This document shows positions 35,520-46,209 of a stretch of DNA of 64,000 bases, piece after piece (position 1 is the first letter of the stretch; every line of letters starts with the position of its first letter). The position numbers were made by a program, and so were the translations under genes. The notes under the pieces are model-generated. The model was given only the letters and a program-made list of their open reading frames with translations. It ran no database searches and was not told the origin of the DNA. Location: assembly GCA_023213315.1 (NCBI GenBank), contig JAKCPI010007938.1, positions 62,001 to 126,000 of the forward strand, given 5' to 3'. The DNA comes from Euborellia annulipes (Eukaryota; Arthropoda; Insecta; Dermaptera; Anisolabididae).

Positions 35520-36520
35520 ATTAGGATACATTTAGGGATGAAAAATTATTTATAACTAAAAAAAGTGTACTAGGAACCAGCAGTGATTTTTTTTTCATAC
35601 ATCATATTTGATTAAACAAACAGCAAATTTTTAATTATTCACAGACTTAATTTAATTGAATTCAAATAATTTGTTATAGGAATAAAATTATCTCTCTTTC
35701 GTTTCTCTTCTCGGCCGCAAGTTAGCGCCACTGTCTTTCAAGTCGACTCCAATTTGTCATGACAAGTCAAATATTAATACTGAACTAATTATTTTCGTTT
35801 TAAATATTATTTTTGCATCAATCAATGAAATTTTATTTGTAAAATTATCCGGAAAAAATTATCATCTAATGGATTAATAAGAATCTGAAAACCAAATTAA
35901 ATATTTAATGATATTTACATTTTTCTTATTGACATCTTTAAAGGTTATAATTATCTAATTAAAAGTAAGTAAAATTTATTATTTTCTTATTAATTCTTTA
36001 TTTAAATCAAATCAAATCAATAGATTTATTAATCTTTATAATTATATTGAAACGATTTGGTTCTAAAAAATTAATTTTCTCTTCTCAATTTCTTTATAGG
36101 TCATGAGCAATTTGACTTTTAAAAATCATGATAAATTTCAATTTTATTGCTTTGAATGAATCCAATTTCATTTGAGATGATTATTTATTAAACCAAAAAC
36201 TCAGGTTAGTACACTATTTTACCTATTCCTTTTAAGTTCAGAATATTTTGTGTGTTGATCAAATAATCAAGACATATCAACCAAAATTTTTTTAATTTTA
36301 AATAAATGAATGTTAACTTTATTTAATATATTACTCGTATAAAATACTGCTTTGAAACCAAGTTAAAAATCTCACCATCTCATGCTTTAATATAGAAATT
36401 TTGACTGTCAAATCTCATTTGGTTGACTTCAATATCTTGCTAATAACTCTTTGCTTTAAAATAATTTGATAAATATATTCTACCTTTTCAATATTTAGAT
36501 TAACAATCAAAATCCTATAT
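35520..36520. other. AT-rich noncoding DNA
   Basis: No exon or repeat recognised, although it lies between exon-like blocks and may be intronic. Confidence 0.35.
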
Positions 36521-36556
36521 ATCCATGGTGTTCATTTATATAAATATATAAACCTT

Positions 36557-36598
<42 letters not shown>

Positions 36599-36893
36599 CA
36601 GTTGATCAAGATTATGTTCCTGTCTTTAATGAAAAGAGCCAATATTATGCTTTTGGTTTAATTATTTACCAAAACACATCAGATTTGATTGATATATATA
36701 TGTATTTTTTGTGACATCTAACTACTTAGATTAGTGATAATGGAATATACTAAAGATCTCAAAATATGGCTAGTCAATTAAAAGCTTCATTATTCAAGCC
36801 TCAGGAATAAAGTATGTTATTTTTTAATACTATATAAAATTAGAAAAAAATTATATTATAATTCTAATACTTAAGATTTTCTCTCATTTTCAG

Positions 36894-37094
36894 ATTCTTG
36901 TCTATTTGGACTCTAATATCAGAAGAGATTGCCTGAATGAGTCCCATTCGCTAATTGTTCCCTGGAATACTATCTGAGAGAAATGGCCTTTGATCATCGT
37001 ATGCATTTGCTATCTCTGGTCGCCGAGAAAAGAGGAAGGAATATAAGAAAAGGAATCGAAAGCCTACTCAACTCAGTGACTACTTCATCAATAA
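36894..37094 (+). pseudogene. Exon-like block 2a
   Basis: Acceptor ctctcattttcag, donor ataagtaagg. The frame ending KRNRKPTQLSDYFIN is open over its last 35 codons but carries three stops earlier. The basic QLSDYF stretch resembles N-termini of zinc-finger transposases, but this is weak. Duplicated at 38043. Confidence 0.35.
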
Positions 37095-37261
37095 GTAAGG
37101 AAACAACTCAAGATAAATTAGAAAAGAAAACCAGCAAGTTCTTACTTATATCCATTTAATTGACTTGATAGATAGTTCAAGCCCTATTCATTATTACACT
37201 ATTTTTTAATAAATATTAGAGTGAGGTGAATAGCTAGTAGATCTTCTAGTAAGGAAGAAAG

Positions 37262-37496
37262 AAAAGGGCGATTGCAGCTAAGTTTATTTAGTTTTTTAAT
37301 CACTTCAAGCCATGTTTTGGTCAGTTTTCGACCATCCTCAGGACTGAAGTGTGTCAACAAAATTCCTCAAAATGTCGAATGGCACTTGTGCAATTTTGTT
37401 GACACGCTCAGCCCTGAGGAAGGTCGTATATCTGGCCTAAACGTCGTCTTGAATTGATTAATTAACGAAATAAACTTAGCTGCAATTGCGTCTTTT
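37262..37496. repeat. Penelope-like inverted pair in unit 1
   Basis: Arms attgcagctaagtttattta and taaacttagctgcaatt enclose two ribozyme-like ends (ttggtcagttttcgaccatc and ctgaggaaggtcgtatatct). Cores are mutated (CTAAACGTC in place of CGAAACGTC). Confidence 0.6.
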
Positions 37497-37880
37497 GTTA
37501 GAAAATTTTTCTGAGTGAGGTCTTTTTTTTAATAAGGACTAGTTAATATTATTTTGACACTTATTTTTTTACAACCAAAGGCATTAGCTTACAAAATCGT
37601 ATCCATGGTGTTCATTTATATATAAATATATAAGCCTATATATATATATATGATGCAGTTGATCAAGATTATGTTCCTGTCTTTAATGAAAAGAGCCAAT
37701 ATTATGCTTTTGGTTTAATTAATTCCCAAAACTCATCAGATTTGTCTGTATTTTTTGTGACATTAGTGATAATGGAATATACTAAAGATCTCAAAATATG
37801 GCTAGTCATTTAAAAGCTTCATTATTCAAGCCTCAGGGAAAAAGTATGTTGTTTTTTAATACTGTATAATAATAGAAAAA

Positions 37881-37983
37881 GTAGCTCAGGGACTCACATC
37901 TTGTGGGTACGTAGATGGCAACCACGAGCTGCCCGAGCTGGGACAGGCAGTCCTTTTCTTTATATGTCTGGGGATAGAAGAAT
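37881..37983 (+). ncRNA. Retroposed small-RNA-like insert of unknown identity
   Basis: A 103-bp GC-richer insert (gtagctcagggactcacatc ... ctgcccgagctgggacaggc ... ggggatagaagaat) flanked by the perfect 15-bp direct repeat ataataatagaaaaa (37866-37880, 37984-37998). Unit 1 keeps the empty site. The segment ctgcc...ggcag can form a hairpin. No poly-A tail. It looks like a retroposed structured RNA; its class is not recognised. Confidence 0.5.
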
Positions 37984-38042
37984 ATAATAATAGAAAAAAA
38001 TTATATTATAATTCTAATATTTAGATTTTCTGTCATTTTCAG

Positions 38043-38239
38043 ATTCTTGTCTACTTGGACTCTGATATCTGAAGAGATGCCTCAATGAGTCCAACCCCCT
38101 GGAAAACCATTTTCGAGAGAAATGAACAACGTTGATCATCGTATGCATTTGCTATCTCTGATCTTGGTCGTCGGGAAAAGAGGAAGGAATATAAGAAAAT
38201 CAATCGAAAGTCAACTCAACTCAGTGACTATTTCAAAAA
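38043..38239 (+). pseudogene. Exon-like block 2b
   Basis: Copy of 36894-37094 with the same splice sites. The end reads INRKSTQLSDYFKK, but the earlier part is out of frame relative to it because of an indel near 38155. Confidence 0.35.
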
Positions 38240-38370
38240 GTAAGGAAACAACTCAAGATAAAAAACCAGCAAGTTCATACTTACATCCATTTAATTGATT
38301 TGATAGATAGTTCAAGCCCTATTCATTATCACACTATTTTTTTACTATCATTAGAACAATAATTAAATAA

Positions 38371-38533
38371 TTCAATTGTTTCAAAAAAGGAGGTATTTTA
38401 AGGACAAAGAAACCTTGATGAAATTGGCTTTTATTAAAGCACAAAAACGAATTCTTCTTATTTCACATTTTGTGATTTTTATTCAACAAGGTTTCTTTGT
38501 CCTTAAAATACCTCCTTTTTTGAAACAATTGAA
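38371..38533. repeat. Perfect 47-bp inverted repeat with a 69-bp loop
   Basis: Arms 38371-38417 (ttcaattgtttcaaaaaagg...aaccttg) and 38487-38533 are perfect complements. It is absent from duplication unit 1, so it arose or inserted after the duplication. Confidence 0.8.
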
Positions 38534-38607
38534 TTATAATAATCAGGACTACGCCATTTTTCAATTATATTTAAATATTAGAGTGAGGTGGATAGCTGAG
38601 TAGATCT

Positions 38608-38870
38608 TGTAGTAAGGAAGAAAGAAAAGAGCGATTGCAGCTAAGTTTATTTAGTTTATTATTCACTTCAAGTCGACGTTTCTGTCAGATATTCGCCCAT
38701 CCTCAGGGCTGAAGTGTGTCAACAAAATTCCTCAAAATGTCGAATGGAATTTTGTTGAGACACTTCAGCCCTGAGAATGGTCGAATATCTGACCGAAACG
38801 TCGGCTTGAAGTGAATAATAAACAAAATAAACTAGGCTGCAATCGCTCTTTTCTTTCTTCCTTACTACAA
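38608..38870. repeat. Penelope-like inverted pair in unit 2
   Basis: Arms of about 121 bp (ttgtagtaaggaagaaagaa...). The right arm holds stem I cttcagcc/ggcttgaag, a degenerate core CTGAGAA, stem II ggtc/gacc, GAA, ACGTC. The stem I pairing is unusually long. Confidence 0.65.
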
Positions 38871-38970
38871 TAATTCAAGTCTTTTGATAGAAAATTTTTC
38901 TGAGTGAGGTCTTTTTTTAATAAGGACTAGTTAGTATTATTTTGACATTTATTTTTTTGCAACCAAAGGC

Positions 38971-39511
38971 ACCTTTATTTAATTTTTATTAAGGACAGTT
39001 AGTAGCCTTAAGATGTTAGAAATATTTGTTAAATTTAAATAAGTGGACGGAATTTTGCTAGAATTTTTTCCAATTTTATAACTTGATTTTTTAATTTAGT
39101 CATCTTAAAATAAAAGTTAGAAAATTAGTATTTTTATCTATATGATTGAAATTTATTTTGAATTCAGTATGTTACAAAAGATTATAAGTTTATTATTATA
39201 ATTATATATAATAATTATTATAATTATTAATATAATTATTAATTATTAATTTGACTAAAATGGCATTTATTAACTTCTTTTTTTTTTTAATGTTATGTCA
39301 AATGGAAAGAAAAGTCATTCTGCCTTATTCTTCCAGAAAATATAATTTTAAATTCTATTCAATTTTCGACTTTTGTTCAAAAAATAATATAAATTAGTAC
39401 CATAAACCCCAAGTAACAAATTTAATTTCTTAAATTTTTTACTTGGCCCACTTTATTAAAAGTACAATTAAAATTTTCATGTTATTAATTTTGAATTATA
39501 TTCTTTTTTAG
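38971..39511. other. AT-rich, probably intronic
   Basis: Part (39370-39511) matches sequence upstream of the exon-like block at 33603. No other feature. Confidence 0.35.
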
Positions 39512-39619
39512 ATGATTAATTTCACGTTCGACTCCGAGAGCATCTTATCAAATTATAGACTTACTTATGCTGATATCTGAAAGAAGATCTGCTACAACCT
39601 GGAAGCACTTCAATGCCAG
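39512..39619 (+). pseudogene. Exon-like block 1' (duplicate of 33603-33713)
   Basis: 108 bp, acceptor ttcttttttag, donor caggtaagaa. Frame 1 reads FTFDSESILSNYRLTYADI, TGA, KKICYNLEALQCQ. Length is a multiple of three and the frame agrees with block 1 in spite of many substitutions. Confidence 0.42.
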
Positions 39620-40288
39620 GTAAGAAATGTTCTTGCCTAATCAATTTTTACTTTCTCTTACCCTATATATGAAATAAGTAAAAAAAACTTGGCTGCAAAT
39701 TAATGTCCTCTTGCCATTTTAAGATATTTTGTATCTGATATGCTATGAAATATCAAACAAACAAAACTTTGCAGTGAAATTTTTTTTTTTAATTTTATAT
39801 TAATTCCTTTCTGATACTAAATGATTTGAGGACATGTGAAAAGCATCACCATTTCAAGCCCTATTACACCCAAATCTCGGCTGATAATTTAAAAATTTGC
39901 TTTGATTGAAGAAAGATTCTTGAATGATTTCGGAGATGTTTTAAATCTCTTTTTAGTAAGCCCAGAATTCGTTCAGCTGCCCAATTTCAAAACATAGCAA
40001 AGGATGAATTTTTAAAAATCGATTTTTTAGTATTTCTAATTCCAATCGAGTCTTGTGAACATAATTTAATCCAAATTTCTCAAAAATTTTGATTTTTTCT
40101 TATATATATCAATTTCGATAAACCTAGTAAGTGCATTTTTTTACTAATTTGACAATTTTAAAACAAATTAAGGCTCATATTCTGTGGTTTGAAATTTGAC
40201 ATCCAAATTAGTTAAGTAGTTCAATTTTTAATTTTTTTTGTTTTTATTCCTTTGAATTGAAATTTTAAACTTTTTTTCTTATTTTCAG

Positions 40289-40476
40289 ATAATTACCTGC
40301 CCGAGAAAGCTCTCTGAAAAGATCACCTGATTATTATTTATTTAATAGTGGGCTGACAGCTATTAATCTTGAAGAGATCATAAAAAGCCAGTGAAAATCT
40401 AGTGACCAAATTCGATTTTGAAGACCTGACAAGATTCAACAGCAGTGACGAACGTTTGTTCATTTATCTGAAAAAG
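40289..40476 (+). pseudogene. Exon-like block 3
   Basis: Acceptor cttattttcag, donor aaaaaggtatgg. The frame SPDYYLFNSGLTAINLEEII continues through three TGA codons to FVHLSEK and joins block 4 in phase (G|AT gives Asp). A family A copy begins 7 bp after the exon end. Confidence 0.4.
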
Positions 40477-40482
40477 GTATGG

Positions 40483-40741
40483 TAAAGTACTAGTACTCTT
40501 TGGCCTAAAAGCTTATTTTCACCCCTCACGGGGGTGCCTAACTTGCATATAAAATTCAAACCTCGTAGCTTAATTCCTTCATGCTTAAAATTGAACACAC
40601 ACACAGACAGACCATGTCGCGAAAACCACTTTTTTGGATTCAGGGGACCTCAAAACGTGTAGATCCATCAAAATCTCGACATCGAATTTTTGACATGAAA
40701 CCAATACTTTCTCTCTCTATATATAAGAGGTAAGAGAAAGT
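40483..40741 (-). repeat. Family A repeat, truncated
   Basis: Contains agtactagtactctttggcc, cacccctcacgggggtgcct, gaccatgtcgcgaaaacc and the AT hairpin. It inserted next to the splice donor of block 3. Confidence 0.72.
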
Positions 40742-40962
40742 TAAAAATTGCATATATATTAATATATTTCATTTTTTTTTTAATTTTTTATGCGACGCAC
40801 TTTTTCAAACAAAAATATAGATATTGGCTATTGTATATGTACAGTATATAGATTTGAAAAATTTCGGGGGGGGGGGGGGGGAGGCTCGGAGGATATTGCA
40901 TTATGAAGCTCTCAATAAGCTTATAAATTGGCCTGAAATAGATCCTGCCGAGAGGAAGATTA

Positions 40963-41472
40963 TACTGTGCGGCAAGAAAAAAAGCCCCGAGATAATTCCT
41001 TCAGATTCTTAAGTAAAATTACCTCCTGAATCCAAATATGACCTCCGTTTTCCCTCACCACGTACCGTTTTCGGGGGGGAGCCTATATATTTTTTTTTAG
41101 ATAAGGGATGTTTAAGGAAGGGTGTCCGCTGGAATATGTAGAAAATCAGTGAAAAAATCGATCATTTTTAATTATTTATTTGCATTTTAAGGGACAAAAT
41201 CCTCCCCCACGTCCCCCCTTGGAACCAAATGTTAATGTTTTTTAACTTTTCACTTCTCTAGACCTTCTGAAGAAATGTTAAGGCTAAAATATTCCTTTTC
41301 ATCCCTCATAATTTGATTCATGGCCCTATAATTAACGAAAAGGGGTGGAAATAAGTAGGGGGCTCCCCCCCGAAAACGGTACGTGCTGGGGGAAAACGGA
41401 GGTCATTTTACTTAAGAATCTGAAGGAATTATCTCGGGGGAAAAAAGTTTCATTTTGCCGTACAGTGTTATT
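40963..41472. mobile_element. Family C element, internally deleted
   Basis: The left end actgtgcggcaagaaaaaaa and right end ttgccgtacagtg are inverted. Long arms include aattccttcagattcttaag at both ends. About 510 bp. Flanks do not give a clean target duplication. Confidence 0.65.
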
Positions 41473-41578
41473 AATATGAAATGATTTATGCTAACTTATT
41501 TTGAAATATTTTCTTTATTAATTGAAAACAACTCAAAACCCATTAGACTCTAATTATATGGAATCTAAATTTTTTCAG

Positions 41579-41692
41579 ATCGCTTTGAGAATCTAAGGCT
41601 TCTTAAAAGAGGAATAGAATGCCAGAAAGCAGCCGGACACACCTAGCCATCAATTCATCAATTGCTAGCCCATGCCAAGGAAAGTGAAAAAG
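41579..41692 (+). pseudogene. Exon-like block 4
   Basis: Acceptor aattttttcag, donor aaaaggtaat. The frame DRFENLRLLKRGIECQKAAG, HT, TAG, PSIHQLLAHAKESEK has a single stop and is in phase with blocks 3 and 5. It looks like a decayed alpha-helical protein region; family unknown. Confidence 0.45.
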
Positions 41693-41959
41693 GTAATATT
41701 GATATATCACTACTATCCAAAATCTTTTGATTTGTTGTTAATTTAAAAAATCGCCAAGAATTATTATTAACAAGATTAAGAAAAAGTTGCAACTACAGTA
41801 TACCGATCGTTTTCGAACAAAACGTTTTTGCCTAAAAACTGTTTTTTCAATGCTTTTCTATGGGTCCGAAGAGACAAAAAACACAATTGGACATGATTCG
41901 ACATCATCGGACAAAACGTTTTGCTTTTGAACTGCCTACTGGAAGCAAAATATTTATTT

Positions 41960-42212
41960 TTTTTTTATAATTTTTAAAAACACTCACACTTTTTCCACAT
42001 ACACACAAGCTTCTCGGCAACCCAGGCCATATAAGACTAAACGACACTCATTATTTGTTAATTTACATATTGGGGGTCCAGGCATTCTTATTTAACAAGA
42101 GATGTGAGTGTTTTTATTGGTGAGGCCAAACATCCCATGCCCCCGGGAATCGAACCCAGGATCTCCGCCTTTCCTTTCTTATTTAAGCCATTTGGTATCC
42201 AAATGGCTCTGG
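41960..42212 (-). repeat. SINE family B copy split by a smaller SINE-like insert
   Basis: The CA-rich tail and ccaggcattcttattta body are interrupted at 42095-42177. The body resumes with ttatttaagccatttggtat. The repeated cttattta (42087-42094, 42178-42185) is the target duplication of the insert. Confidence 0.7.
42095..42177 (-). repeat. Small tRNA-like SINE (family B')
   Basis: 83 bp. On the minus strand: ggcggagatcctgggttcga then ttcccgggggcatgg, a clear B-box (GGTTCGATTCC), followed by tttggcctcaccaataaaaa. It recurs as an inverted dimer at 51853-52033. Confidence 0.65.
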
Positions 42213-42483
42213 AAGCAAAAATCTCGATAGCAAAATATTTTGTTCGAAAACTTTTTTGCTCGATTGGTGTGCGTTCAGCCTTAGAAATAAAAAAAAATAA
42301 TATAAATAAATAAAATTTATTTATTATATATATATATATATATATAGTCATAAAATAATATATAATATTTAAAACATGTTGCGAATGAATAATTAATGCC
42401 CATATGAACTAAAAAGATTCATTTAAAAAATATACTTTACATAGGATAATTATTTTGACAGATAATATTTATTTGTTTTCCAG

Positions 42484-42635
42484 ATGAAATTATTGAAGGA
42501 CTTGGCATTGGAGCTCAGAGAGAAATATCCATCATAAGAACAAATGAAACGAAAATAAAACCTACGATCTCATTTTAAGAAGAATCTTTGGAGGCCATAA
42601 AAATCGTCGAGAGCATCGCAGGAATTAAAATCAAG
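42484..42635 (+). pseudogene. Exon-like block 5
   Basis: Acceptor tgttttccag, donor atcaaggtaagc. The frame DEIIEGLGIGAQREISIIRT...PTISF, TAA, EESLEAIKIVESIAGIKIK is open but for one stop and in phase with block 4. No family recognised. Confidence 0.45.
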
Positions 42636-42936
42636 GTAAGCGCCAACATTTCTAGAGTATTTATTCCTAAATAAGTTTATATTTAAAGTCAAATAAATTT
42701 TTATTCCCTTAGAATTTATTTACATATAGATAGTAATTTATTTTTCTCATTGTTATAATTTTCTTTTACTGATATAAATTTCAAAGAAACCTAGGCCAAT
42801 GTAATAAAAATTAGTTTTGTACTTTTATTAAATCTTGATATCCTAATTAGATTGATTACAATTAATTTTTATTTATTTTTTTTTATTAGAGGTTTCCAAA
42901 TAATTAAATAATATTTATTTTTTCATTTATTTTCAG

Positions 42937-43049
42937 ATACGTTTTCAACATGCAAGATGAATCCGTTAATTATTTTGATGTTAAGATGTGATTTAGAAGC
43001 CTATCAGAATCTCAAATTCAATGCCTGGAGGGAAAAATAAAAATGCCTT
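42937..43049 (+). pseudogene. Exon-like block 6
   Basis: Acceptor catttattttcag, donor ccttgtgagt. The frame YVFNMQDESVNYFDVKM, TGA, FRSLSESQIQCLEGKIKM has one stop. The phase does not fit block 5, so a small indel or another splice site is needed. Confidence 0.38.
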
Positions 43050-43415
43050 GTGAGTATTTTTATAATTTCTTTTTATTAAAATTAAATGCACGAATTAATT
43101 ATATAATACAAAGTAATATTTTTTATTTTATTCAAGAGATAGATTTAATACAAAAAAAAATACATTTTTAATACAAATTTTTTTTATTTCAGAAAAAGAT
43201 ATGAAATAAAAAAATAATAATAATTCATAAAATTATTATAATTTCCCCCCCGAGGATGTCACCTTGTCGTGGTGGGGGGCTTAGGGTGTAAGCCTGACCA
43301 AGAACATCCAAGTCTCATTGCCTTGGTTCATCCAAGGGAATTTAAACCAGAATAAGTGCTAAAGACTTTATATATTTATTAAATATGTAAATATATTTAA
43401 TAAATATATTCTCTT
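43050..43415. other. AT-rich DNA with a transposon-like scrap
   Basis: 43243-43330 holds cccgaggatgtcaccttgtc, gtggtggggggc and a clamp-like ggtgtaagcc. It resembles a retroelement 5' leader but is not assigned. The rest is AT-rich. Confidence 0.3.
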
Positions 43416-43417
43416 TA

Positions 43418-43690
43418 GCGCCCCTGGCGCGCAGAGAGCCGGCAACCCGCTTCGTTGCCTCTCTCCATGCCTGAATGCAGGCATGGAGGGGGCAGGCGGC
43501 CGCCGCCGTCGCCTCTTGTCGACTCGAGCTCTCTGCGCATGCGCCAGGGGCCAGAGAGTGGGGACTGGAGGCTATATAAGTCATTGCGCGCTTGGGTAGG
43601 TGGTCGGGGATGGAGGTGGACAGCAAACTGATCACATCGTCTCGCCTCATACAAGACTCTTAATTAGTATATTAATAAATGACTTATATT
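43418..43690 (+). promoter_or_regulatory. GC-rich TATA-containing island, LTR- or promoter-like
   Basis: An island of high GC in an AT desert: inverted pieces gcccctggcgcgcagagagc and gctctctgcgcatgcgccagggg, a palindromic gcctgaatgcaggc, then ctatataag (TATA) about 43572 and CG-rich leader. It ends caagactcttaattag. It could be the LTR of a retroelement or the promoter of a spliced gene. No protein-coding frame is convincing. Confidence 0.35.
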
Positions 43691-44037
43691 AAAGTATTAT
43701 TTATTCTCCATTCCCTATCCCTAGTATATAATATTCTATTATCCTATTATTACACTATCTTAATTTGAGAATATTAATTAATTAAACCTAATTTAAATAT
43801 TTATTATTATTTTAATTATTTCAAATGAATATTTTTTCTATATTACTATTGAAAATAAATATATTATTAGTATACTATTTTATTAAAGATTATTAGTAAT
43901 CTCAGTTAGTTTTTTTATTAATAGAAGAATATTAATTAGAATAAATATATTTTAATAATAATAATTCTCCCTTAATATGAAACAAACCTTGAGATCACTA
44001 AATAGTTTACTAATAATATATTTTAAAGATTTGTTAC
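43691..44037. other. Very AT-rich DNA
   Basis: No feature recognised. Confidence 0.4.
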
Positions 44038-44095
44038 CTGTCTTTTTCCATTACCAATTGATTTGCTTCCCAATGCTGTCAGCTTGATGTAAGAC
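44038..44095 (-). pseudogene. Minus-strand exon-like block e
   Basis: 58 bp between acceptor cttttttaag and donor caggtaacaa on the minus strand. One frame reads SYIKLTALGSKSIGNGKRQ. The phase does not match the nearest upstream block (45930). Confidence 0.3.
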
Positions 44096-44592
44096 CTTAA
44101 AAAAGAAAAATGGGATTTATTTTTATTTTTCTACCTTGGAAGGCTTTGGGGTTGTTACATCAAATTGTTTTTTTTTTTTTTTTTTACCATACAAAAAAGT
44201 CGTACATGTTATCTTATTAATTAGTTAATAGTAGAGTAAAACACCATATACAAAGCATTATAAAAGCATACAAATATATAATACAACAGGCTTAAAACAA
44301 AAAAAGAAAAAAATACAGTAGCCATGCATGAGAAGCGGTATCAATGCAAATGGAAATTAAATTCTTGTTCATCTTCATTTTTTACAATCATATTAATTTA
44401 CCGAATATTAGCTATTTTCTATTTAATTATAACTTGAATTCAAATATTTAATAAAGTTTAATTAAAAAATAATCTTAGAATAGCCAGGAAAAATATTTTT
44501 AATAATTTAACTAGATGAATTTGAATAAAATTTTCTTAAAATCTATTAATTCTTTTCTAAATTAAAATAAAATTCTAAATTAAATATTTAAG

Positions 44593-44660
44593 ATGATTAG
44601 TCAAAGTTATTTAGGGAGAGGAGATAATGTCATTTCATTCCCACATGAGGACTTCTCAAG
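44593..44660 (+). pseudogene. Exon-like block with ATG
   Basis: Opens MISQSYLGRGDNVISFPHED and ends at donor tcaaggtaagtat. It could be a first exon on the plus strand, but no next exon was found before the transposon at 44911. Confidence 0.28.
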
Positions 44661-44910
44661 GTAAGTATTATTTTATTATTAATATCTTAGATCATCAATT
44701 GAAATAAATTGGGGACGGGGTCTAATAGTCTCCGATGCAGAAAAAGATCTTAAAAACGAATGATTAATATACTATATTTATACCTAACCCTTGGAAAATA
44801 AAATATACTATACTATGGCACACTTTGAACACTGATAAATTCTATTAATATTTCAAAAAGCGAATTAACTAATTAAGTCTTAAAAATATAAATTTATATA
44901 GGGCCTATAT

Positions 44911-45561
44911 ATGGGTCATTCCATGCCAAATAGACAAATTTTTTTCCTGACCCCCGCGGATTTCGCTGAAAATTTTCTATCTTTTTTCTACCCCTTAAAA
45001 GACATTTTTGAAATTTTTTTCAATTTTTTTACCCAACTAAAAAAAGTTATGGATTTTTTTCAAATAACTATAACTTATTTTAAAATTGATATTTCGGAAT
45101 CCCGCAAGGCTATAAAAAATTTGTTTTTTAATGTAGTTTTCAGAAAAAAATACAAAAAAATTATTTCAGAAGTCCGGATATATGAAATATTTCAGTTTTT
45201 TTTGAAAAACCCTAATTTTAAATCGACCATTTTTTTTTTTAACTCAAAAAAAACATCAACTAATTCTACAATTATCCCCTCTAATTTCAAGATGTGCCGA
45301 CGATTGCTTCTATTTTTTTTTTTTTGGCTATAAAAAATTTTTCTTGAAATTTGGTTTATTTTTTAGGTAACTTTTTTATGAAATTTTTTCAGCTTTCTCG
45401 TGAAACTTTAGAAGTTGAAAAATGATATTTTATTCGAAAATTTTAATACATCATACTATAAATTGTTTTTTTTTTCAGTTTCGTACTTTACTAAAAAAAA
45501 ACAACAATTTTTAGTATGATGGTCAGGAAAAAATTTTGTCGATTTAGCATGGAATGGCCCA
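44911..45561. mobile_element. Terminal-inverted-repeat element (gggtcattccatg type)
   Basis: Ends atgggtcattccatgccaaa and ttagcatggaatggcccat are inverted and flanked by TATA sequence. The interior is poly-T rich, and the long open frame across it has no motif. A Tc1/mariner-like origin is inferred from the TA flanks. Confidence 0.6.
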
Positions 45562-45929
45562 TATATATAATTTAATAATTTTGATTATAATGATAAAAAG
45601 TGAAAAAAATTTCAAAAATTGTTTTCCATTCTTAATTTTGAATTGCCAAGTTTATGGTTTAATTAAACATTTTTTAATTGATATATAATTTGTAAATAAT
45701 TTACTTGAGAAAGCCCCAAGTGGAAAGAAAAGAAGAATACAAGAGGGGATCCAGGGATGTGTGAGAGTGAACCATGTCCAAACAAACGTAATGTAAATTA
45801 AAATAAATTCCTGAGTCCATAGAGCCACCCTGAATTAAATTTCTTATTATTAGTGCACCTCAAAAATGAACCTGTATTATTTTTTATAGTAAAGACAGTA
45901 GAAAGTAAAAAAAATGAAAGTTTAACTAC

Positions 45930-46082
45930 CTTCACAATAAGAAGTTTCAAATGCGCTGTTTTCTTTTTCATTAGATATTCTTGCTCTATCAGCCTGTAGT
46001 TTTGTTGACAATGAAGCAAATGGTCCAGCGAAGTTTTCACTCTCTATCTCCATTCCCGGCCACTGCGTTAAACCTTTTGAGC
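45930..46082 (-). pseudogene. Minus-strand exon-like block d, open frame
   Basis: 153 bp with acceptor tactttttcag and donor gaaggtagtt on the minus strand. The frame SKGLTQWPGMEIESENFAGP...FASLSTKLQADRARISNEKE...SYCE is fully open (50 codons) and hydrophilic. It looks like true coding sequence, but no family is recognised. Confidence 0.5.
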
Positions 46083-46209
46083 CTGAAAAAGTAAAAAAAA
46101 AAAAAACTATTAGAAATGATTAGTATATTGAATATAGTCATATATAGTATTTTAAATGTTTTTTTATTCTGTCCCTAAAATTTTTCTATAACTATATCAT
46201 ATATAGTTT

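Larger units (their letters stand above)
36522..37599. repeat. Tandem duplication, unit 1
   Basis: Starts atccatggtgttcatttata and is repeated from 37600. Includes a TA microsatellite, an exon-like block (36894-37094) and a Penelope inverted pair. It lacks the two later insertions found in unit 2. Confidence 0.75.
37600..38970. repeat. Tandem duplication, unit 2
   Basis: Direct copy of 36522-37599, ending in the shared gcaaccaaaggca block. It contains two insertions absent from unit 1: 37881-37983 and the hairpin 38371-38533. Confidence 0.75.

Noticed and set aside
36562..36594. A CRISPR-like or satellite array
   Set aside because: It is a plain TA microsatellite. No regularly spaced repeats with unique spacers occur anywhere in the window.
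33603..43049. Stop codons interpreted as recoded sense codons or C-to-T hypermutation because each could derive from CAA, CAG or CGA
   Set aside because: Every stop codon can be derived from one of those by a single change, so the pattern carries no information; ordinary decay is simpler.
43342..43654. Overlapping minus-strand frames across the GC island
   Set aside because: GC-rich DNA lacks stops by composition; two frames overlap and neither resembles a protein.
44911..45333. 140-codon frame rich in Phe, Ile and Lys
   Set aside because: Lies inside a terminal-inverted-repeat element made of poly-T; composition follows the tracts and no domain is visible.
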